From Mesonia aquimarina (lineage in GTDB: Bacteria > Bacteroidota > Bacteroidia > Flavobacteriales > Flavobacteriaceae): a stretch of DNA of 64,000 nt. The stretch is taken from assembly GCF_003667275.1 (NCBI RefSeq), contig NZ_RCNV01000005.1, forward strand, positions 62,001-126,000, read 5' to 3'. The translations under genes and the position numbers were made by a program. Shown piece by piece: positions 46,054-53,182 of this stretch. Within the stretch, counting starts at the first letter, position 1. Each line of letters begins with the position of its first letter. Under the pieces are notes generated by a model. It saw nothing but the letters and a program-made list of their open reading frames with translations. It was not told the DNA's origin and ran no database searches.

Positions 46054-49000
46054 TTAAACTTCTGAAGTATTTCTAACTTTAGTATGGTAGAAAACATTTG
46101 GCTTTGTACCTACGTGCTCAAGCAAATGATACATACGATCACTTTTCTTAAGTTCATTTACTTCACTTTCTTTATCATTGATATCTCCAAATACTATTGC
46201 ACCAGAGCTACAGGCACTAGAACAAGCTGTTTGGAATTCATCGTCTTTAACTTCTCTACCCTCACGCTTAGCATCTAAAATTGCTTTTTGCGTCATCTGA
46301 ATACACATAGAGCATTTTTCCATTACTCCACGGGATCTTACTGTAACATCAGGATTTAACACCATTCGTCCAAGATCATTATTCATATGATAGTCAAACT
46401 CATCATTTTTATTATACAAGAACCAGTTAAAACGACGAACCTTATAAGGACAGTTGTTTGCACAGTAGCGCGTACCTACACAACGGTTATACGCCATATG
46501 GTTTTGCCCTTGACGACCATGCGAAGTTGCCGCAACAGGACAAACTGTTTCACAAGGTGCGTGATTACAATGTTGACACATTACCGGCTGGAAAACAACC
46601 TGTACATTTTCAGTTGAAGCTTCTTCTAATTCAGAAAAACCTCCCAGAGATCCATCTTCTCCCCACAGGCCAGAAAAATTATCCTTCTTTTCGTTGTCTT
46701 CAGCAAAAGTTTCTTCAGAAGAATAGTAACGGTCTACACGTAACCAGTGCATATCTCTACTTCTTCTCACTTCCGACTTACCAACAACAGGTACATTGTT
46801 CTCACTATGACAAGCTATAACACAAGCTCCACAACCCGTACAGGCATTTAAGTCTATAGAAAGATTAAAATGATGTCCTATCTCTCTATCAAATTCATCC
46901 CAAATATCAACCTCTGGAGATGTCACTGGAGTAGCTTCGTGATTTAACGAAACCTCTGGTGTATGGTTCCAGACATGCTTGTCTTTTGTATTAAATATTT
47001 CTAAGGTAGTTTCTTTAACAACATCTCCACGCCCCATTAACGTATTATGCAACTGCACACAAGCAAATTCATGTACTCCCGCAGCTTTCTCTAAACTAAC
47101 CTCTTGAACTTTATTGAATCCTTTATATAAAGGGTAAGCATTCACCCCTACTTGCATTTCCTTTTGAATAGCTTCTTTTCTGCCATAACCAAGTGACAAA
47201 CCAACTGATCCTTTAGCCTGACCAGGCTGAATAATCACAGGAACGTTTTTCACAACGGTATCACCTAATTTCACATTTACATAACTACCGTTTAAAGCAC
47301 CGTTAGCTACGTTTTCATTCATTAACTCTAAACGCTCTGCATCAGCTTTTGAAACAGTTATGTAATTATCCCAAGAAGCTCTTGTAATTGGGTCAGGCAT
47401 TTCCTGCAACCAAGGGTTATTAGCTTGCTGACCATCTCCTAAAGCAGTTTTAGTATATAAACTCAATTCTAAACCATTGCTTTTTGAGCTTTGGGCTAGT
47501 TTTCTAGCAGAAGACGCAATATTTGCAGTAGTTGCAAATGTAGACTGCACATTTGTGTCATTAGCTACAAAAACACCATCGTGAAGCGCATCGTTCCAGC
47601 CGCCTATACCTAAATTCGCTTTTGTATTATTTTTGATATACTCATAATACGAAATATCATTTCCTGTCCATTTTAATAATGCATCTTGAAATTGTCTCGT
47701 ATCAAAAAGAGGTTTTATAGTAGGCTGCATTAAACTAAAATGATTTTTAGTTAATTGCACATCTCCCCAAGATTCTAGATAATGCGGTGTTGCAGCAACA
47801 AATTCACAGTTTGTAGCCGTTTCATCAGCTTTCATTGTAAAATCAACAGCTAAATCCACTTCAGCTAAACCTTTATTAAATTGGTCAGCATTAGGTAAAC
47901 TATACGAAGGATTAACTCCTGCCATAATTACCGCCCCAACTGAACCAGCATTTAATCGTTGAACAAACTGATTAACATCATCTGCATTTCCTTGGCGAAT
48001 CATACGCGCATCTTGCACATTCATCACCTCACTACTCAAAGCTTCATTAATTGCTAGAACTACTAATTGCGCATCTACATCATCAATTCCAGAAACCACT
48101 ACAGCTCCTCTTCTAGCTCTTCGCAATTGCTCTACAGCTTTTACAACTATATCATCTAATTCCGGTGAAAGATTATTAGAACCCCCACCAACGACATAAC
48201 CATAAATAGCCGATAAAATTTCTTTTTGTTTTGATGGTGTTACCGGCACACGCTTATCTGCATTTGCTCCAGATAAAGTCATATTCGATTCAAACTGAAT
48301 ATGACGGGACATCTTTCCGTTCTTAGGAATTCTACCCTTTGCATATCCACCATCGTAACCACCGCCTTGCCAATCTCCCAAGAAATCAGCACCAACAGAT
48401 ACAATTGTTTCCGCTTTAGAAAAATCATAATTTGGCAAAGCTCTCATTCCATACTTCGCTTCAAAAGCACTTAAAGCAGCATCTTCAGAAACAGCATCAT
48501 AAACGACATGCTTCACATTAGAGTACTTCGCAGAGAACTCCTCTATCAACTTATCAGTAGAAGGACTAGCGAATGTTTGCGTTAACAAAACAATCTCTTT
48601 TCCTCCTAAAGCATTTAGCCTTGAAGAAATCTCTCTATCGAATTTCTCCCAAGAAACAGATTCTCCTTTTATCATTGGACGTTTTACACGCTGGTTATCA
48701 TATAATGACAGTACCGAAGCGTGAACTCTAGCATTAGCACCAGAATTAACTTTCCCCAATTTATTATTTTCAATTTTTATAGGTCTACCCTCACGAGTTT
48801 TCACCAATACACTTGAAAAATCAAATCCGTCTGCTATTGTTGTCGCGTAATAATTAGCAACCCCAGGAACAATACGTTCCGGCTGAACTACATAAGGAAT
48901 AGATTTCACAACCGGCCCCTCACAAGCAGCTAAAGAAGCTGCTGCAGTACTAAAACCGACAAACTTTAAGAAATCTCTACGAGAAGTTTGCGAACTCTCC

Positions 49001-49134
49001 AAAGACTCCTTATTTCCCAAGAATTCATCTGTAGGAATTTCCTCTGCAAATTCCTTTTGCTGAAGCGTCTCAACAATAGGGCTATCATTTTTTAGCTCCT
49101 CAACACTTTTCCAGTATTTCTTGTTTGATGACAT
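46054..49134 (-). CDS. actB: Alternative complex III iron-sulfur subunit ActB
   Basis: Large subunit of alternative complex III, 1026 residues, fusing an inactive molybdopterin-oxidoreductase-like domain to a four-cluster ferredoxin domain. A Tat-like signal TSRRDFLKFVGF is at 50-61 with Cys71 in SLAAC as a possible lipid site. The ferredoxin part, roughly residues 760-980, has CTGCGACVIACHSENN, CQHCNHAPCETVCP, CVGTRYCANNCP and CSMC...CSSACSSGAI, the pattern of three 4Fe-4S and one 3Fe-4S cluster in the family. The first half lacks a recognisable molybdopterin cofactor site, as in described ActB proteins. The gene follows actA by 32 bases. Confidence 0.95.
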   Translation of the reverse strand: MSSNKKYWKSVEELKNDSPIVETLQQKEFAEEIPTDEFLGNKESLESSQTSRRDFLKFVGFSTAAASLAACEGPVVKSIPYVVQPERIVPGVANYYATTIADGFDFSSVLVKTREGRPIKIENNKLGKVNSGANARVHASVLSLYDNQRVKRPMIKGESVSWEKFDREISSRLNALGGKEIVLLTQTFASPSTDKLIEEFSAKYSNVKHVVYDAVSEDAALSAFEAKYGMRALPNYDFSKAETIVSVGADFLGDWQGGGYDGGYAKGRIPKNGKMSRHIQFESNMTLSGANADKRVPVTPSKQKEILSAIYGYVVGGGSNNLSPELDDIVVKAVEQLRRARRGAVVVSGIDDVDAQLVVLAINEALSSEVMNVQDARMIRQGNADDVNQFVQRLNAGSVGAVIMAGVNPSYSLPNADQFNKGLAEVDLAVDFTMKADETATNCEFVAATPHYLESWGDVQLTKNHFSLMQPTIKPLFDTRQFQDALLKWTGNDISYYEYIKNNTKANLGIGGWNDALHDGVFVANDTNVQSTFATTANIASSARKLAQSSKSNGLELSLYTKTALGDGQQANNPWLQEMPDPITRASWDNYITVSKADAERLELMNENVANGALNGSYVNVKLGDTVVKNVPVIIQPGQAKGSVGLSLGYGRKEAIQKEMQVGVNAYPLYKGFNKVQEVSLEKAAGVHEFACVQLHNTLMGRGDVVKETTLEIFNTKDKHVWNHTPEVSLNHEATPVTSPEVDIWDEFDREIGHHFNLSIDLNACTGCGACVIACHSENNVPVVGKSEVRRSRDMHWLRVDRYYSSEETFAEDNEKKDNFSGLWGEDGSLGGFSELEEASTENVQVVFQPVMCQHCNHAPCETVCPVAATSHGRQGQNHMAYNRCVGTRYCANNCPYKVRRFNWFLYNKNDEFDYHMNNDLGRMVLNPDVTVRSRGVMEKCSMCIQMTQKAILDAKREGREVKDDEFQTACSSACSSGAIVFGDINDKESEVNELKKSDRMYHLLEHVGTKPNVFYHTKVRNTSEV

Positions 49135-49166
49135 ATATAATATAGAATTAGCTTCTTAAATTAATT

Positions 49167-50555
49167 TTAGTAATGACATTTTCCGCATTCCAACGCACCC
49201 ATCTGAGCCGCTGTTAATTGTTCTACGCCATATTTTTTAGACAATTCTTCATGAATTTTCTCATAATACTTATTGCCTTCAACTTTAACATTTGTTTCTC
49301 TGTGACAATTGATACACCAACCCATCGTTAACGGAGCAAACTGCTTCATCACCTCCATTTCTTCTACAGGTCCGTGACATTTCTGACAAGCAATTCCAGC
49401 AACACTTACGTGCTGACTGTGATTGAAATATGCAAAATCAGGTAAATTGTGTATCCTAACCCATTTTACCGGTTTTTCTTCTCCATTATAAGATTGTGTT
49501 GAAGGATCCCAACCTACCGCATCGTAAAGCTTAGCAATCTCTCCATCATAAAATTCTTTCGAATATTCTTCGGTTACCGACGTGTTTTTATTTGAAGCGT
49601 CTGCAACCTCACCGATTGACTTATGACAGTTCATACAAACATTTAGCGAAGGAATACCTGAGGTCTTACTTACTCGAGCAGATGAGTGACAGTATTTACA
49701 CTCTATTTGATTATCTCCGGCATGAATTCTATGCGAAAAATGAATTGGCTGAACCGGCTGATACCCTTGATCAACTCCCACCTGCATTAAATATCCGTAA
49801 GCAAAATAAGCTGAAACTAACAATAAAAATATCGAAGAAACCAACACTAAAAATTGATTCTCTACAAAGGCTTTCCAGATCGGTTTACGCGCAGGTGTTT
49901 TAACCACCTCAATTCCGTTCGCTTCAGCAAATCGATTTAGGGTTTTATTCACCAACACCAACACTACAATCAACAACAACAAAACAAAAGCAAGAACCGC
50001 TAGAACCACTTCTGTAGATAAGCCGCCTCCGGATCCACCACCGGCTTGAGCTCCAGCTTGAGCAACAGGTGTTGTCGGCTCAGGCTTCGGTTGCTCCACA
50101 TAAGCCAAAATATTATCAATATCAGCATTAGACAACTGCGGAAATGCAGTCATCGCTGTTTGATTATATTCTTCATAAATCGCAACCGCTTCAGGATCTC
50201 CAGCAGCAATCATCTCCGAACTATTTTTAATCCATTGATACAACCACTGTTTTTCATGACGCCCTGTAACCCCATTTAAAGCAGGACCTGTTGATCTCTT
50301 GTAACGCTTATGACAAGCAGCACAAAGAGAATTGAAGAGTTCTTTTCCTTTTGCAGGATCACCTTCCATCGAAGCCGCCGCATCACCCGAAGACGCTTCA
50401 CTAGCTTCTGCTTTTGCTTCACTAGTTTTTTCTGCGTCAGCTTGTTTAGCCGCAGTTTCCTCTTGCGCTATTGCATTATGCGAAAATGATAATAAAAGTA
50501 CTACCGCGAAAAGTAGTATTCTTGAAATTGAATGGCGGATACTCACCTTTTTCAT
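49167..50555 (-). CDS. actA: Alternative complex III cytochrome ActA: monoheme domain plus pentaheme domain
   Basis: Multiheme cytochrome c of alternative complex III, 462 residues with six CxxCH motifs. The first (CAACH, 78-82) belongs to an N-terminal class I domain with Met135 as likely axial ligand. Two transmembrane helices follow (about 182-203 and 235-255). The pentaheme part has CxxCH at 286, 307, 390, 414 and 457. The Ala/Glu-rich linker (about 31-65) is low-complexity. The gene is the first of the act-cox operon. The extra monoheme domain relative to a five-heme ActA is visible here; whether it is common in this family was not checked by search. Confidence 0.92.
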   Translation of the reverse strand: MKKVSIRHSISRILLFAVVLLLSFSHNAIAQEETAAKQADAEKTSEAKAEASEASSGDAAASMEGDPAKGKELFNSLCAACHKRYKRSTGPALNGVTGRHEKQWLYQWIKNSSEMIAAGDPEAVAIYEEYNQTAMTAFPQLSNADIDNILAYVEQPKPEPTTPVAQAGAQAGGGSGGGLSTEVVLAVLAFVLLLLIVVLVLVNKTLNRFAEANGIEVVKTPARKPIWKAFVENQFLVLVSSIFLLLVSAYFAYGYLMQVGVDQGYQPVQPIHFSHRIHAGDNQIECKYCHSSARVSKTSGIPSLNVCMNCHKSIGEVADASNKNTSVTEEYSKEFYDGEIAKLYDAVGWDPSTQSYNGEEKPVKWVRIHNLPDFAYFNHSQHVSVAGIACQKCHGPVEEMEVMKQFAPLTMGWCINCHRETNVKVEGNKYYEKIHEELSKKYGVEQLTAAQMGALECGKCHY

Positions 50556-50646
50556 ATTACAGCTGAATTAACATCTTTAATTGGTATGATTTTTACAATG
50601 AATACATTAGCATTTTCTAACCCATTTCATCATAAAAATTCAAGCA

Positions 50647-50654
50647 CAAAAGTA
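50647..50654 (-). promoter_or_regulatory. Putative -7 promoter box of the act-cox operon
   Basis: On the minus strand, TACTTTTG matches TAnnTTTG. It is about 92 bases before the actA ATG, implying a leader of about 80-85 bases. A divergent box for the SPOR gene lies about 100 bases away. No clear -33 TTG was found. Confidence 0.45.
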
Positions 50655-50752
50655 ATACTTAAAGATGATTTTAGGAATGTTAGGGAACTGTTAATGCTTA
50701 ATTTATATTCCTTCTAAATAATAAACTATCCAGAAGTTTAGTTATTTAGTTT

Positions 50753-50760
50753 TACTTTTG
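50753..50760 (+). promoter_or_regulatory. Putative -7 promoter box for the SPOR-domain gene
   Basis: TACTTTTG, identical to the divergent act box, ends 19 bases before the ATG at 50780. Confidence 0.45.
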
Positions 50761-50779
50761 CAGGAAACACATATATCTC

Positions 50780-51169
50780 ATGACGTCAAATTTTTCTCTA
50801 AATAATTTACTCCTAGTCTTTTGCATCGTTTTCTCTTTAAACGCAGTAGCGCAAGACAATACTAAAAATATTGAACAAGACCCTTTGATTCCAGAATTGC
50901 TAGTATTACAATCAAAAATGACTGAAAGTAACGAATTAGGAGATCGTTATAAAATTCAACTTTTTTACGGATCTACGCTTTCTGAAGCAAACAAGGTTAA
51001 AAAAGAGTTTGAAAATAATTATAAAAACTGGCCTGTCAGCATAGAGTTTGAAACACCAAATTACAAAGTTTGGGTAGGCGATTTTAGAAATAAATTAGAA
51101 GCTGAACGTGCTTACATTAAATTAAAAGAAGATTTTAAAAGTGCGTTTATTTTTAAACCGAAAGGTTAA
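50780..51169 (+). CDS. Exported SPOR-domain protein
   Basis: Small exported protein, 129 residues, with an N-terminal signal peptide (about 1-24, ending NAVAQ) and a single SPOR domain (about 55-128) for binding glycan strands stripped of stem peptides. The family features are YKIQLFYGSTLSEANKVKKEFE, YKVWVGDFRNKLEAERAYIKLKEDF and FIFKPKG at the end. No enzymatic domain is present, so it may be a cell-wall binding accessory protein. It stands alone between the act promoter and a bidirectional terminator. Confidence 0.9.
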   Translation: MTSNFSLNNLLLVFCIVFSLNAVAQDNTKNIEQDPLIPELLVLQSKMTESNELGDRYKIQLFYGSTLSEANKVKKEFENNYKNWPVSIEFETPNYKVWVGDFRNKLEAERAYIKLKEDFKSAFIFKPKG

Positions 51170-51200
51170 TATTATTTCCTATAAATTTAGAATTAAATTA

Positions 51201-51234
51201 AAAAATCCGGTTAAAAAATTTTAACCGGATTTTT
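51201..51234. terminator. Bidirectional terminator between the SPOR and curlin genes
   Basis: Perfect 14-bp arms AAAAATCCGGTTAA and TTAACCGGATTTTT separated by six bases. The flanking A and T runs allow termination in both directions for the converging genes. Confidence 0.9.
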
Positions 51235-51261
51235 ACGAACAAAAACAAATTATATTTAAAC

Positions 51262-51912
51262 CTAATTATTTCCTTGCGATATCATCACTCGATTAGTGTT
51301 TCCAGATTGAAACACATTACTCTTATGGTTTTGACCTGTTTGACTAACATTACTTTTATTTAAATTTCCGGTTTGACTCACCATACTTTCGTGTGCTGTT
51401 CCTTGTTGAATCACTCCACTAGTATTTTCATCTCCGGTTTGAAACTCTGAAGAATAGTTACCCACTCCTTTTTGTGAAGAATTGGTTTTATTTTGATTAC
51501 CAACTTGTTCTTGTAACGCTTCATTATCTTCACTCAGCGATAAATCATTTTGCTCTATATAAGCTTCATTGAAATCTCCGGTTTGAAATTGTTTTGCAAT
51601 ATTGGAGGTTCCCTCTTGAATGACTTCAACAGAATTATCATCTCCCAATTGAACTTGCTCAATGTTATTAAGAAAAGTTGCAAATGTACTCCCTTGTTTA
51701 GCTTCAGCTTCATTGGTATTTCCAGTCTGATTTTGAATCACACTATTTTCATCACCCAACTGAAAGGCTCTAACTTCGTTAGAAGACCCAGCTTGCTGTA
51801 CCATCACATCATTATCTTCTCCAATCTGCTCAACTTGTGAATCGTTATTTTGAGCAAAAGCATAGCAACCAAAACAAAAAAACGTAGCGCAAAAAATCAC
51901 TTTCTTCATCAT
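51262..51912 (-). CDS. Curlin-repeat (CsgA/CsgB-like) exported protein
   Basis: Predicted secreted amyloid-like protein, 216 residues. A signal peptide (about 1-21, ending YAFAQ) is followed by about fifteen units of about 11 residues with the curlin core Q-x-G-x-x-N, for example QLGDENSVIQNQ, QTGNTNEAEAKQ, QTGNLNKSNVSQ and QSGNTNRVMISQ. This agrees with the beta-helical half-repeat of CsgA, in which Gln and Asn stack in ladders. The repeats diverge around residues 70-85 and 120-135. The export genes csgE, csgF and csgG are not in this window, so it is an orphan here. Polymerisation is inferred, not shown. Confidence 0.85.
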   Translation of the reverse strand: MMKKVIFCATFFCFGCYAFAQNNDSQVEQIGEDNDVMVQQAGSSNEVRAFQLGDENSVIQNQTGNTNEAEAKQGSTFATFLNNIEQVQLGDDNSVEVIQEGTSNIAKQFQTGDFNEAYIEQNDLSLSEDNEALQEQVGNQNKTNSSQKGVGNYSSEFQTGDENTSGVIQQGTAHESMVSQTGNLNKSNVSQTGQNHKSNVFQSGNTNRVMISQGNN

Positions 51913-52201
51913 GCAATCATTTAAAAATTAAAACAATTAACCCCACAAAAGGTTAGTTAGAAGAAATCAAAAAAAGAAGCTTAAAATTATAAATGTTTAG
52001 ACCGCAATTAGCTTCAAATTAAGTTGACCTCTTTTAACACTTCAAAAATAAAGGGAAGTTAGTTGTCTGAAAAAGAAAGATCTAAAATATCTACCAGAAG
52101 GCAAGAATTATCGATAAAGCGTATAATTTACTTATTTAATTCAATGATCGCATTAACTCTATGCAATCAAAATGTCATGAAATGTTGATAAAAAAAACAA
52201 T

Positions 52202-53038
52202 TTAATCCTGCTTAGGAACCACCCCTCGTAAACCCATATCTACAAGAGTTTCCCCTGCAGAAGGCTCATACTTCCCATCTTGGTTTACTTCTTGCCATTC
52301 AAAACTATTATTCACCGAAAAAGATAAGGTTACGACAAGATCTTCTTTTTCGCTTCCAGAAATCACAAATTCATCATCAAATCTTCCGGTTAATACACAA
52401 GAACCCTGTGGTATGGGTGAGGTTTCGAATAATGGATTAGGTACAGTTACAGCACCTTCTGGAGCTTGCCCTTCAACAACAAAGTCTTGTGCTTCAAAAG
52501 CCCAATACCCTTGTAATTTATTTTGATTGAGCTCAATAGTATTGCCTTTAATATCAAATGATTTTATATAAGTGTTGTATCCCAAAAATGCAGCTATCGT
52601 CCCCTCAAACTCATTGCCATTATTTAAAATATTAATACTTGCATTTTGATAAGAAGCAGATATACGAACCCAAGTATAACGCCCGGGTTGAACTCTAGAT
52701 AATGGTATTTCCAGAAATGTTTCTCCATCACTAATTAATTTAGCTTGACTAAAATCAATAGCGCGTTCTCCCCCTTTTGTAGTTTCTTCACCTTTATAAA
52801 TGACTTCTCCATCACCTAATAATGTTGCAGCGTTAGGAGACAGCTCTATATAATGCGCACTCATTTTATTAAAAACAGGAGTCTGCGCTGCATTTCCTTC
52901 TACTATTCCGGTTGGCTGACCAAGATTATCTAATCGAATTTGGTTTTCATCAAACTCAAACTTCACAATCAATTTTGGCTCATTTAAAGTTGCTTCTGCA
53001 TTATCATCATTACTACAAGAAACAAAAACAAAAAACAA
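52202..53038 (-). CDS. Putative lipoprotein, possibly frameshifted in its signal peptide
   Basis: The protein body is not recognised. It is Asp/Glu/Asn-rich with many predicted strands (YIELSPNAATLLGDGEV, YTWVRISASYQN) and resembles surface lipoproteins of the phylum. In the reading frame of the body the only start is TTG at 53038, giving MFFVFVSCSNDD: a lipobox-like Cys8 but a signal peptide too short and without positive charge. The ATG at 53075 encodes a perfect lipoprotein start (MKKLNIYSIFLFFVF) but in another frame, ending at TAG 53013-53015. Loss of one T (or one 7-bp unit) in the intervening T tracts would join the two. It may be a phase-variable gene, an inactive gene, or a sequencing error. 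Confidence 0.6.
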   Translation of the reverse strand: MFFVFVSCSNDDNAEATLNEPKLIVKFEFDENQIRLDNLGQPTGIVEGNAAQTPVFNKMSAHYIELSPNAATLLGDGEVIYKGEETTKGGERAIDFSQAKLISDGETFLEIPLSRVQPGRYTWVRISASYQNASINILNNGNEFEGTIAAFLGYNTYIKSFDIKGNTIELNQNKLQGYWAFEAQDFVVEGQAPEGAVTVPNPLFETSPIPQGSCVLTGRFDDEFVISGSEKEDLVVTLSFSVNNSFEWQEVNQDGKYEPSAGETLVDMGLRGVVPKQD

Positions 53039-53050
53039 AAAACAAAAAAA
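53020..53050 (-). repeat. T-tract / 7-bp repeat in the lipoprotein signal region
   Basis: On the minus strand the T tracts are 7, 6, 6, 5 and 3 bases long, separated by single G (then C). The first full 7-bp units are G followed by six T, repeated twice. The tract lies within the signal-peptide code, between the ATG at 53075 and the lipobox Cys. A 7-bp unit is not a multiple of three, so each gain or loss changes frame. Confidence 0.8.
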
Positions 53051-53126
53051 TGCTGTAAATGTTCAACTTTTTCATAAGCGGTATAATTAAGAATGACAAA
53101 GTAAGTCGAAAAAAGTAATATTATAA

Positions 53127-53157
53127 AAAAAGCAGAAGATATTTCTTCTGCTTTTCT
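53127..53157 (-). terminator. Intrinsic terminator of the rimP-nusA-infB operon
   Basis: On the minus strand a perfect 7-bp stem, extended by A/T pairs (arms at 53130-53140 and 53147-53157; GCAGAAG with CTTCTGC), with a six-base loop and a T run of seven toward lower coordinates. It is 26 bases after the infB stop. Confidence 0.88.
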
Positions 53158-53182
53158 CAAATTTATATAATGAAATTTATTC

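Noticed and set aside
50532-50717. Plus-strand 61-residue frame upstream of the SPOR gene
   Set aside because: Begins inside actA on the opposite strand and covers the likely divergent promoter region; no coding features.
51913-52201. Possible small RNA or tRNA in the largest intergenic gap
   Set aside because: No cloverleaf, terminator or conserved promoter could be recognised; the gap is AT-rich with no distinct structure.
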